This document shows positions 31,249-37,678 of a stretch of 37,678 bases of DNA, piece by piece. Within the stretch, counting starts at the first letter, position 1, and each line of letters opens with the position of its first letter. Under the pieces are notes generated by a model that was not told where the DNA came from, made no database searches, and saw only the letters and a list, made by a program, of their open reading frames with translations. The stretch covers positions 1 through 37,678 of the forward strand of contig NZ_AKKA01000035.1 of NCBI RefSeq assembly GCF_000282035.1, written 5' to 3'. Position numbers and translations under genes: made by a program. Source of the DNA: Rhizobium sp. CF122 (GTDB taxonomy: Bacteria > Pseudomonadota > Alphaproteobacteria > Rhizobiales > Rhizobiaceae).

Positions 31249-32901
31249 ATGCAGCAGGCAGATTTCGTCATCATCGGCTCCGGCTCGGCGGGCTCGGCGC
31301 TTGCCTACCGGCTTTCGGAAGACGGCAAGAACACCGTCATCGTCATCGAGGCGGGCGGCTCCGATTTCGGGCCGTTCATCCAGATGCCTGCAGCCCTTGC
31401 CTGGCCGATGAGCATGAAGCGCTACAACTGGGGCTACCTCTCCGAGCCCGAGCCGAACCTCAACAACCGGCGCATCACCGCGCCGCGCGGCAAGGTGATC
31501 GGCGGCTCCTCCTCGATCAACGGCATGGTCTATGTGCGCGGCCACACCGAGGACTATAACCGCTGGGAGGAGCTCGGCGCGCAGGGCTGGGCCTATGCCG
31601 ACGTGCTGCCCTACTTCAAGCGGATGGAACACAGCCACGGCGGCGAGGAAGGCTGGCGCGGCACGGATGGCCCGCTGCATGTCCAGCGCGGCGTCTTCCG
31701 CAACCCGCTGTTCCACGCCTTCATCGAAGCCGGCAAGCAGGCGGGTTTCGAGGCGACGGAGGATTACAACGGCTCGAAGCAGGAAGGCTTCGGGCTGATG
31801 GAACAGACGATCTTTGGCGGCCGCCGCTGGTCGGCGGCCAACGCCTATCTGAAACCGGCACTGAAGCGCCCGAATGTGGAGGTCGTCTACGGCCACGCCC
31901 ACAAGGTGGTGATCGAGAACGGCCGGGCGACCGGTGTAGAGATCGAGCGCGGCGGCAGGGTCGAGGTGGTAAAGGCGAACCGGGAGGTCATCGTTTCGGC
32001 CTCCTCCTTTAATTCGCCGAAGCTGCTTATGCTGTCGGGTATCGGGCCCGGCGCGCATCTGCAAGACATGGGTATCGAGGTGAAGGCGAACCGGCCGGGC
32101 GTCGGCGCCAACTTGCAGGACCATATGGAATTCTACTTCCAGCAGGTCAGCACCAAGCCCGTCTCTCTCTATTCCTGGCTTCCCTGGTTCTGGCAGGGCG
32201 TTGCCGGCGCGCAGTGGATGTTCACCAGATCAGGGCTCGGCACCTCGAACCAGTTCGAGGCCTGCGCCTTCCTGCGCTCAGCACCAGGTGTCAGGCAGCC
32301 TGATATCCAGTATCACTTCCTGCCTGTCGCCATCAGCTATGACGGCAAGGCGGCCGCCAGGAGCCACGGCTTCCAAGTACATGTCGGCTATAATCTCTCG
32401 AAGTCGCGCGGTAGCGTCACGCTGCAGTCCTCGGACCCAAAGGTCGATCCCGTCATCCGCTTCAATTATATGAGCCATCCCGAGGACTGGGAGAAGTTCC
32501 GCCACTGCGTGCGGCTCACCCGTGAAATTTTCGGCCAGAGGGCTTTCGACCAGTATCGCGGACCGGAGATCCAGCCGGGCGAGAACGTGCAGACCGACGA
32601 GCAGATTGACGCCTTCCTGCGCGAGCACCTGGAAAGCGCCTACCACCCCTGCGGCACCTGCAAGATGGGCGCAAAAACCGACCCGATGGCGGTTGTCGAT
32701 CCCGAGACGCGTGTCATCGGCGTCGACGGGCTGCGCGTCGCAGACTCATCGATCTTCCCGCACGTCACCTATGGCAACCTCAATGGCCCATCGATCATGA
32801 CCGGCGAGAAGGCGGCCGACCATATTCTCGGCAAGCAACCACTGCCACGCTCCAACCAGGAGCCATGGGTCAACCCGCGCTGGGCCGTGAGCGATCGGTA
32901 G
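31249..32901 (+). CDS. betA: Choline dehydrogenase
   Basis: The product is 550 aa, a GMC flavoprotein that oxidises choline to betaine aldehyde at the inner membrane. The FAD-binding [10 protein letters not shown] (residues 10-19), the GMC signature [18 protein letters not shown] (81-98), and the catalytic His466 in [12 protein letters not shown] are present. AGAGGA precedes the ATG at 31249. It is the last gene of betIBA and is separated from betB by a palindromic repeat; co-transcription through it is assumed. Confidence 0.96.
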   Translation: MQQADFVIIGSGSAGSALAYRLSEDGKNTVIVIEAGGSDFGPFIQMPAALAWPMSMKRYNWGYLSEPEPNLNNRRITAPRGKVIGGSSSINGMVYVRGHTEDYNRWEELGAQGWAYADVLPYFKRMEHSHGGEEGWRGTDGPLHVQRGVFRNPLFHAFIEAGKQAGFEATEDYNGSKQEGFGLMEQTIFGGRRWSAANAYLKPALKRPNVEVVYGHAHKVVIENGRATGVEIERGGRVEVVKANREVIVSASSFNSPKLLMLSGIGPGAHLQDMGIEVKANRPGVGANLQDHMEFYFQQVSTKPVSLYSWLPWFWQGVAGAQWMFTRSGLGTSNQFEACAFLRSAPGVRQPDIQYHFLPVAISYDGKAAARSHGFQVHVGYNLSKSRGSVTLQSSDPKVDPVIRFNYMSHPEDWEKFRHCVRLTREIFGQRAFDQYRGPEIQPGENVQTDEQIDAFLREHLESAYHPCGTCKMGAKTDPMAVVDPETRVIGVDGLRVADSSIFPHVTYGNLNGPSIMTGEKAADHILGKQPLPRSNQEPWVNPRWAVSDR

Positions 32902-32917
32902 GGTTTGCCGACCGCCA

Positions 32918-33394
32918 TCAGATGAAGCCGATCCAGCGGCCGGCAAGGATCGCCGATATCCACACGGCTGCAGAGACGCCGGCCTGAAGCCGCAAGCCGA
33001 ATGTTGGCGCTGTGCCCGAAACGGCCCGCTGCCAGGCTGCCTGGGTATGGACCAGGGCAGCGTTCGCAATGCCGAGAACGAGCAGCCCCAGCTTCACCAG
33101 AAAGGCGGGATTTCCGGCGTATTCGATTGGCTTCACGCTGAAAAGGGCAAAGCCGGTGATGACCGCTCCCGCAAGTCCGATGGCCGCAGCTCGCGATAAA
33201 AACGGGCCGATTGCCGCCAGCGGCACCGATCCGAAGAGGCCCACAAGCCGGAGATCAAGCGGCAGGATCGCCCCGATAAGCAGCCCGATCGAAAGGATAT
33301 GGGCGGCATTGACCGCCATATAGACAAGCGCCGAGCGCCGCAAGCCGGATGACAGCGGGGTTGCAACGAGCCATTCCAGCAACTCGATCGCCAT
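32918..33394 (-). CDS. DUF6644-like membrane protein
   Basis: The product is 158 aa with about four hydrophobic helices: ALVYMAVNAAHILSIGLLIGA, AAIGLAGAVITGFALF, PAFLVKLGLLVLGIANAALVH and a final one. Histidines sit within the membrane helices (NAAHILS and ALVHTQAAW), so haem or metal binding is possible. It starts 3 nt after the stop of the DUF6152-type gene, so the two form a tight operon. Function unknown; the pairing of these two families is recurrent. Confidence 0.75.
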   Translation of the reverse strand: MAIELLEWLVATPLSSGLRRSALVYMAVNAAHILSIGLLIGAILPLDLRLVGLFGSVPLAAIGPFLSRAAAIGLAGAVITGFALFSVKPIEYAGNPAFLVKLGLLVLGIANAALVHTQAAWQRAVSGTAPTFGLRLQAGVSAAVWISAILAGRWIGFI

Positions 33395-33397
33395 CAC

Positions 33398-33784
33398 TCA
33401 GTTCGTCTGGATCCGTTCCGGATAGATATCGTAGCGCTTGTCGGCGACCGTGATCCGCACGGCCTTCATCCGTTTTTCGTCAGCCTTTAGCGAACGGTTT
33501 CCGAGAACGACAACCGGATCCCCCTTCTTCGCGGAACCTTCGACAAAGCCCGAGCGCTCCGTCTGCCGCGGATTGCCGAGTTCGACGAGCCAGACGCCGT
33601 CGCTGGCGGTCGCAACATTGAGCGTCGGGTGCGGGCCGCCCATCGTTACCTTTTCGATGGTGCCCCGCAATTCGGTCTGCTCGCCCTCGGCCCATGACCA
33701 GCCGTGGTGCGCGGCAGCTCCTGTCGCCAAAGCAACCGCGAGGATTACGCCGATTGCCATTCGTTTCGAGCCAATGACGTGCAT
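33398..33784 (-). CDS. DUF6152-like secreted protein
   Basis: The product is 128 aa with a Sec signal peptide (MAIGVILAVALATGAAA) and an expected cleavage just before HHGWSW. The mature chain would then begin with His-His, a hallmark of DUF6152. The rest is a small beta-barrel-like domain (ELRGTIEKVTMGGPHPTLNV, WLVELGNPRQTERSG, GDPVVVLGNRS). GGGAG lies 8 nt before the ATG. It is translated with the following membrane protein. A metal-binding role is inferred from the N-terminal histidines. Confidence 0.75.
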   Translation of the reverse strand: MHVIGSKRMAIGVILAVALATGAAAHHGWSWAEGEQTELRGTIEKVTMGGPHPTLNVATASDGVWLVELGNPRQTERSGFVEGSAKKGDPVVVLGNRSLKADEKRMKAVRITVADKRYDIYPERIQTN

Positions 33785-33924
33785 GTTCGTTTCTCCCTAC
33801 CACTGGACAGGAGCGAATTGGCGCACAGGGGGGCGATTGAAAGCTATCTCACCGAATCTTGAAGCGGTGCGGTCGAGCGCCATCACAGGCGTGGGTGGCC
33901 CAACGTGGTCGCGGAGATTGCGTC

Positions 33925-34371
33925 CTAGGCCAGCAGCCGGGTGACTTGCGCGACCTTTGCCGGCGCGACGGCATCGGCAATCGTCGTGGAGAACAGCACC
34001 TTGCGGGTCGCATCCGCCACCTTAGCGAAGACGTGGCGGATCTCGCAGTTCTGCTCGCCGTCGCAATCATCGCATTTGCGATAGGCAGTGATTGAGAGGC
34101 AGGGAAGAGGCGCGATCGGGCCGTCGATAATGCGCAGCACCTCGCCGAACGTGATCATGTCGGCCGGCTTGAGCAAGAGATAGCCGCCCTGCTTGCCACG
34201 ACGGCTGGCGACAATGCCCTGATGCTTCAGGTCGAGCAGGATCTGTTCGAGGAACTTCTTCGGTATCTTCTGCTGCGCTGCGATGTCCGAGATCATCACA
34301 GGTTCGCCGCGATCGGCTTCAGCCAATACCGTCAGCGCCCTCAGCGCATATTTTGCCTTCTGCGTAATCAT
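33925..34371 (-). CDS. Rrf2 family transcriptional regulator with Cys cluster
   Basis: The product is 148 aa. The Rrf2 winged helix covers about 1-75 (KAKYALRALTVLAEA, IPKKFLEQILLDLKHQGI, SRRGKQGGYLL). Cys91, Cys100, Cys103 and Cys109 lie in the region where IscR, RirA and NsrR bind an iron-sulfur cluster, so a cluster or thiol sensor is likely. It starts at ATG 34371; six extra residues to 34389 are possible. It diverges from cysH-cysD-cysN. The Rrf2 member CymR of Bacillus controls cysteine synthesis, and this one is well placed to do so here. Confidence 0.85.
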   Translation of the reverse strand: MITQKAKYALRALTVLAEADRGEPVMISDIAAQQKIPKKFLEQILLDLKHQGIVASRRGKQGGYLLLKPADMITFGEVLRIIDGPIAPLPCLSITAYRKCDDCDGEQNCEIRHVFAKVADATRKVLFSTTIADAVAPAKVAQVTRLLA

Positions 34372-34393
34372 TTTCGACCGTCGACACACACAT

Positions 34394-34514
34394 GGTGGGC
34401 GGAATCATCGACCCACCGCAAGTTCGATCCTGCCTCTATGGCATGCGCAGCATGAACGGAATTTGAACAAGCCTGCGAAGTCCCTGAGAGACAAGGTTTT
34501 TGGCCTTGTTTTTT
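34394..34514 (+). ncRNA. Candidate small RNA or leader ending in an intrinsic terminator
   Basis: A stem GGTGGG-N12-CCCACC (34394-34417) precedes an intrinsic terminator ACAAGG-N7-CCTTGT-TTTTT at 34491-34514. Nothing in the plus direction upstream codes for protein, and the terminator lies before the strong cysH promoter. A short non-coding transcript starting near 34380 is the simplest reading. No promoter for it could be identified and the 5' end is a guess. Confidence 0.35.
34491..34514 (+). terminator. Intrinsic terminator without an upstream gene
   Basis: ACAAGG (34491-34496), 7-nt loop, CCTTGT (34504-34509), followed by five T. It is oriented to stop plus-strand transcription. The minus strand has no T-run after it. 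Confidence 0.68.
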
Positions 34515-34580
34515 CACCCTCGGCCAATGCTTTAAATCTACTGCAAAATGCTCCCTGATGTCATCAATTCACATTTCCGA

Positions 34581-34615
34581 TTGACAGGCAACGTGTTACT
34601 CTACTAAATCAATAG
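34581..34615 (+). promoter_or_regulatory. cysH promoter with overlapping dyad
   Basis: TTGACA (34581-34586), 17 nt, CTAAAT (34604-34609). The imperfect dyad CTACTAA-A-TCAATAG (34601-34615) covers the -10, a position suited to repression by the divergent Rrf2 regulator. Leader to the cysH ATG is about 170 nt. Confidence 0.58.
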
Positions 34616-34716
34616 ACAATTAGGCTGACCGTCGGCGAATCATCGCCGGTGCGGCTGCTTTTCCGCATTGCAGCGGCCGGGGAGAGATATTTGCTCCTAT
34701 CGCGCCCGCTTTCGAA

Positions 34717-34812
34717 ATGCCTTTTTCTGTCCGATCCAAGCCCGACCTGCGATACTCCGGCCAACATCAAGGACAGGATCCCCATGACTGTTGCTGCCAA
34801 TCCCAACGCTGA
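34717..34812 (+). CDS. Possible Cys-rich leader peptide overlapping the cysH start
   Basis: ATG at 34717 opens a 31-codon frame ending with the stop TGA at 34810-34812, 26 nt past the cysH ATG. Residues 25-27 are Cys-Cys-Cys in HDCCCQSQR; these codons coincide with the first codons of cysH in another frame. Three Cys codons next to a cysteine-pathway gene are suggestive of translational sensing, but no Shine-Dalgarno is seen, and the run could be a by-product of the cysH codons. Low confidence. Confidence 0.25.
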   Translation: MPFSVRSKPDLRYSGQHQGQDPHDCCCQSQR

Positions 34813-35530
34813 AGCGGAAACGCTGAACGCGAAACTTGCAAGCCTTGACCTTGCCGGGCGTCTGTCGCTTGTCGCCGGCCTCGGCGGCCGCGTCGTCTTC
34901 ACGACCTCTCTCGGCATCGAGGACCAGGTGATCACCGCCGAGATCGGCAACCATCGTCTGCCGATCGATGTGGTTACGCTGCAGACCGGGCGGCTGTTTC
35001 CGGAAACGCTCGCCCTGATCGACGAGACCGAGAAGCAGTACAACATCCACATCAGCCGTTACGAGCCGGAACAGGCCGATATCGACGCCTATGCTGCGAA
35101 ATACGGCCTCAACGGATTCTACGAAAGCGTCGAAGCCAGGCATGCCTGTTGTGGCGTGCGCAAGCTGAAGCCGCTTGCGCGCGCACTTGATGGGGCAACC
35201 ATCTGGATCACCGGTCTGCGCCGCGGCCAATCGGCCAACCGTGCCGAGACACCGTTTGCCGAGTACGACGCAGAGCGTCATCTCTTGAAGGTGAACCCGC
35301 TCGCGGACTGGGACCTGGACGTCATCAAGGCCTACGTTGCCGATAACGGTGTGCCGGTCAATCCATTGCATGCCCGCGGCTATCCCTCGATCGGCTGTGA
35401 GCCCTGCACCCGTGCGATCAAGCCCGGCGAGCCGGAACGCGCCGGCCGCTGGTGGTGGGAACAGGACGAGAAGCGTGAATGCGGTCTGCACGTGGCCGAA
35501 GAGGCCACGGCGATCGCCGCACAACAGTAA
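34784..35530 (+). CDS. cysH: Adenylyl-sulfate (APS) reductase
   Basis: The product is 248 aa. It reduces APS to sulfite in assimilatory sulfate reduction. The paired Cys122-Cys123 (ARHACCGVRKL) and Cys205-X2-Cys208 (SIGCEPCTRA) are the ligands of the [4Fe-4S] cluster that marks APS rather than PAPS reductases. Catalytic Cys233 lies in KRECGLH. The PP-loop-like segment TTSLGIEDQVI is present. It starts at ATG 34784 after AGGA; a longer frame from 34649 runs through the leader. First gene of cysH-cysD-cysN. Confidence 0.95.
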   Translation: MTVAANPNAEAETLNAKLASLDLAGRLSLVAGLGGRVVFTTSLGIEDQVITAEIGNHRLPIDVVTLQTGRLFPETLALIDETEKQYNIHISRYEPEQADIDAYAAKYGLNGFYESVEARHACCGVRKLKPLARALDGATIWITGLRRGQSANRAETPFAEYDAERHLLKVNPLADWDLDVIKAYVADNGVPVNPLHARGYPSIGCEPCTRAIKPGEPERAGRWWWEQDEKRECGLHVAEEATAIAAQQ

Positions 35531-35548
35531 CCCGTCAACTTCGGGATC

Positions 35549-35573
35549 GGAGCGCGGCTGCCGCCTGCGCTCC
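35549..35573 (+). other. Stem-loop between cysH and cysD
   Basis: GGAGCGC (35549-35555) pairs with GCGCTCC (35567-35573) around 11 nt within the 111-nt gap. No T-run follows, so read-through is expected; it may tune mRNA stability. Confidence 0.4.
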
Positions 35574-35641
35574 TCGAAGTCTGAAATGCAACTCATTCCG
35601 GAGGCCTCTCTTCCGAGAATGATCGAAGTCTGGAGTTAGAA

Positions 35642-36595
35642 ATGCCCGATAGCCGTCCGGATACGGAAATCAACAGTCCCCGGAGCACGAAGCCGCCGCT
35701 CGACCCGCATTTGAAGGCGCTCGAAAACGAGGCGATCCACATTTTCCGCGAGGTCGCCGCCGAATTCGAGAAGCCGGTCATGCTTTACTCGATCGGCAAG
35801 GATTCATCGGTCCTGCTGCATCTGGCCCGCAAGGCGTTCTATCCCGGTCGCGTCCCCTTTCCGCTGCTGCACGTCAACACCGGCTGGAAGTTCCGCGAGA
35901 TGATCGCCTTTCGCGACGAGACGGCCAAGAAGTACGACCTCGACCTGATCGAGCACATCAATCCGCGCGGTGCGTCTGAGAACGTGACGCCGTTCACGCA
36001 TGGCTCGGCAGCCTTCACCGACATCATGAAGACCGAAGGGCTGCGCCAGGCTCTCGATGCCGGCCAGTTCGATGCCGCTTTCGGCGGCGCGCGCCGCGAC
36101 GAGGAGGCCAGCCGCGCCAAGGAGCGCATCTATTCGTTCCGCACGCCAGATCATCGCTGGGATCCGCGCAACCAGCGCCCGGAACTCTGGAACATCTACA
36201 ACGGCCAGATCCGCAAGGGCGAAAGTGTTCGCGCCTTCCCGCTGTCGAACTGGACCGAGGTCGATATCTGGCGCTACATCCAGGCCGAGGACATTCCGCT
36301 GGTACCGCTCTACTACGCCAAGAAGCGCCCCTATGTTGAGCGCGACGGCATGATGATCCTGGCAGAAGATCCACGGCTGGAACTGCTTCCCGGCGAAGTG
36401 CGCCAGGAAGGCATGATCCGTTTCCGCACCCTTGGCGATTTTCCGCTGACGGGCGCCATCCCATCGAAAGCGACCACGCTCGAAGACGTGATCGCCGAAC
36501 TCGAAATCGCCACGGTTTCCGAACGACAGGGCCGTGCCATCGACCGCGACCAGTCCGGCTCCATGGAAAAGAAGAAGCGTGAAGGATATTTCTGA
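35642..36595 (+). CDS. cysD: Sulfate adenylyltransferase subunit 2
   Basis: The product is 317 aa. It is the nucleotidyl-transfer subunit of ATP sulfurylase and makes APS from sulfate and ATP with CysN. The PP-loop signature [16 protein letters not shown] (50-56 core) and family motifs [16 protein letters not shown] and [18 protein letters not shown] tail ([14 protein letters not shown]) are present. GGAG lies 6 nt before the ATG. It sits 1 nt from cysN, in the order cysD-cysN. Confidence 0.96.
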   Translation: MPDSRPDTEINSPRSTKPPLDPHLKALENEAIHIFREVAAEFEKPVMLYSIGKDSSVLLHLARKAFYPGRVPFPLLHVNTGWKFREMIAFRDETAKKYDLDLIEHINPRGASENVTPFTHGSAAFTDIMKTEGLRQALDAGQFDAAFGGARRDEEASRAKERIYSFRTPDHRWDPRNQRPELWNIYNGQIRKGESVRAFPLSNWTEVDIWRYIQAEDIPLVPLYYAKKRPYVERDGMMILAEDPRLELLPGEVRQEGMIRFRTLGDFPLTGAIPSKATTLEDVIAELEIATVSERQGRAIDRDQSGSMEKKKREGYF

Positions 36596-36596
36596 G

Positions 36597-37678
36597 ATGA
36601 CCGCAGCCGTAACCGCCGCACACGCCCTTGCCGTGCCCGCCGCAGAACCTGCGCAGGCGACGCGCGATTCGCGACCGTTGCGCCTCATCACCTGCGGCAG
36701 CGTCGATGATGGCAAGTCCACCCTGATCGGCCGCCTGCTCTGGGATACCAAGGCTGTCAAGGAAGACCAGGCCGCCACGCTCCAGCGCGATTCGACGGGC
36801 AAGCAGAACGATCTTGGCCTACCTGACTTCGCGCTGCTGCTCGACGGCCTGCAGGCCGAGCGCGAACAGGGCATCACCATCGATGTCGCCTATCGCTACT
36901 TCTCGACCGACAAGCGCTCCTTCATCGTTGCCGACACGCCCGGCCACGAGCAGTACACCCGCAACATGGCGACCGGCGCTTCCACCGCCGACCTCGCCAT
37001 CCTGCTGGTCGACGCCCGCGCCGGCATTCTGGAACAGACCCGCCGCCATGCAACGATCGCTTCGCTGCTCGGCATCAAGCAGTTCGTGCTTGCGGTCAAC
37101 AAGATCGACCTGACGAACTACGACCGTTCCGGCTTCGAGAAGATCACGCATGAATTCCGCGAATTCGCGCTGTCGCTTGGCGTCAAGCAGATCACCGCGA
37201 TCCCGATGTCGGCCCTGAAGGGCGAAAACGTCGTCTATTCCGGCGAAGCGTCGATGCCTTGGTATGCCGGCCCGACGCTGGTGGAAACGCTCGAGCTTGC
37301 CACCGTGCGCTCCTCGCAAGCCACAGGCTTCCGCTTCTCGGTGCAGCGTGTGTCGCGCCCCGGCGAAAGCTTTCGCGGCTACCAGGGCACGGTTGCCGGC
37401 GGTTCCGTCAAGCCGGGCGATAGCGTCATGATCCTGCCGTCGGGCATGGTGGCCAACGTCTCCAAGATCGTCACCTTCGACCTCGTGCGCAATGCCGCGG
37501 TTGCGGGCGACGCGATCACGCTGGTTCTCGACCGGCAGGTGGACGTCGCTCGCGGCGACATGATCGTCTCGATCGACAGCCAGCCGCAGGTTGGCCTTTC
37601 CTTCGACGCACAGATTGTGGCGCTGCAGCCGGAAGGCATCGAAGCCGGCAAGCGCTACTGGCTAAAGAGCGGCAGCCG
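36597..37678 (+). CDS. cysN: Sulfate adenylyltransferase subunit 1, N-terminal part
   Basis: The frame is open for 360 codons to the right edge, so the C-terminus is missing. It is the GTPase subunit of ATP sulfurylase. G1 is CGSVDDGKST (33-42), G3 is DTPGHEQYTRNM, and G4 is NKIDL; an EF-Tu-like beta-barrel follows (TGFRFSVQRVSRPG). The visible part cannot show whether an APS kinase domain is fused at the end, as happens in rhizobial NodQ/CysNC. The start ATG is 1 nt after the cysD stop. Confidence 0.94.
   Translation, partial: MTAAVTAAHALAVPAAEPAQATRDSRPLRLITCGSVDDGKSTLIGRLLWDTKAVKEDQAATLQRDSTGKQNDLGLPDFALLLDGLQAEREQGITIDVAYRYFSTDKRSFIVADTPGHEQYTRNMATGASTADLAILLVDARAGILEQTRRHATIASLLGIKQFVLAVNKIDLTNYDRSGFEKITHEFREFALSLGVKQITAIPMSALKGENVVYSGEASMPWYAGPTLVETLELATVRSSQATGFRFSVQRVSRPGESFRGYQGTVAGGSVKPGDSVMILPSGMVANVSKIVTFDLVRNAAVAGDAITLVLDRQVDVARGDMIVSIDSQPQVGLSFDAQIVALQPEGIEAGKRYWLKSGS

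Larger units (their letters stand above)
34372..34783. other. 412-bp Rrf2-cysH intergenic control region
   Basis: The interval holds, in order: a GGTGGG-N12-CCCACC stem (34394-34417), a plus-strand intrinsic terminator (34491-34514), the cysH promoter with an overlapping dyad (34581-34615), a stem CGGCGA-ATCA-TCGCCG (34633-34648), a GCTGC/GCAGC stem soon after, and a short Cys-rich reading frame beginning at 34717. No long protein gene is supported. Confidence 0.6.

Noticed and set aside
34649..34783. 45-residue N-terminal extension of CysH
   Set aside because: It covers the structured leader, and CysH homologues begin close to the ATG at 34784, which has a Shine-Dalgarno-like site.
35804..36880. 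A 358-residue open frame on the minus strand
   Set aside because: It is antisense to cysD and the start of cysN, which are certain from their motifs.
1..37678. Transposase, integrase, CRISPR, rRNA or tRNA genes
   Set aside because: I looked through the translations and for repeat or clover-leaf patterns and found none that I could support.

Overview
The window looks like a piece of an alphaproteobacterial chromosome from the Rhizobiaceae, most like Sinorhizobium/Ensifer. The DNA is GC-rich. It carries a betI-betB-betA glycine-betaine operon with a RIME-like rhizobial palindromic repeat inside it, a zinc-type asparaginase of the Rhizobium etli class, a Tat-exported TIGR03808 beta-helix protein, DUF1127, an OhrR/Ohr pair, and a cysH-cysD-cysN sulfate assimilation operon. 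The genus is inferred from gene content and style, not from a marker gene. I saw no rRNA, tRNA, CRISPR array, phage or transposase gene.

Layout, left half. 1-1339 (-) is the N-terminal part of a large type I secreted repeat protein that runs off the left edge. 1685-4305 holds a DUF899 / DUF1579 / two-domain VOC operon with a divergent MarR regulator and a 12-bp palindromic operator between them. 4332-5430 is a RES toxin / Xre antitoxin module with two TTTC-N4-GAAA boxes at its promoter. 5520-6534 is ohr/ohrR with a textbook palindromic operator. 6569-7843 has a winged-helix/TolB-like protein that stops where a repeat domain is expected, and a DUF1127-like protein. 7941-9667 has two tandem L,D-transpeptidase lipoproteins. 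9779-13451 has a Tat-exported hydrolase and a two-gene ATP-dependent ligase / ligase-associated exonuclease operon, divergent from the TIGR03808 protein at 13572-14945.

Middle. Two glutathione S-transferases, a LysR regulator, a small orphan protein and a YjbR-type protein fill 15043-17993. A DUF4406 protein and a DeoR regulator diverge from a shared inverted repeat. Next come a membrane protein, an asparaginase, and a regulator with the cysteine spacing of SufR iron-sulfur repressors, which diverges from an MFS exporter across two matched operator-like sites. A second MFS gene lies between 39-bp near-perfect direct repeats, one of which is the 3' end of the neighbouring quinone oxidoreductase gene. 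This looks like a relatively recent insertion.

Right half. An EAL-CBS-GGDEF protein, an orphan ParD-like antitoxin and an HdeD-like membrane protein lead to the bet operon (29014-32901), which converts choline to glycine betaine under BetI control. It lacks the betC gene found in the S. meliloti betICBA operon. A DUF6152/DUF6644 pair and an Rrf2 regulator with four cysteines follow. The Rrf2 gene diverges from cysH-cysD-cysN, and cysN runs off the right edge.

The least explained stretch is the 412-bp Rrf2-cysH gap. It holds a plus-strand intrinsic terminator with no gene in front of it, a good sigma-70 promoter overlapped by an imperfect inverted repeat, and a short reading frame with three consecutive Cys codons that overlaps the cysH start. 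Together these make a credible but unproven cysteine/sulfur control region.
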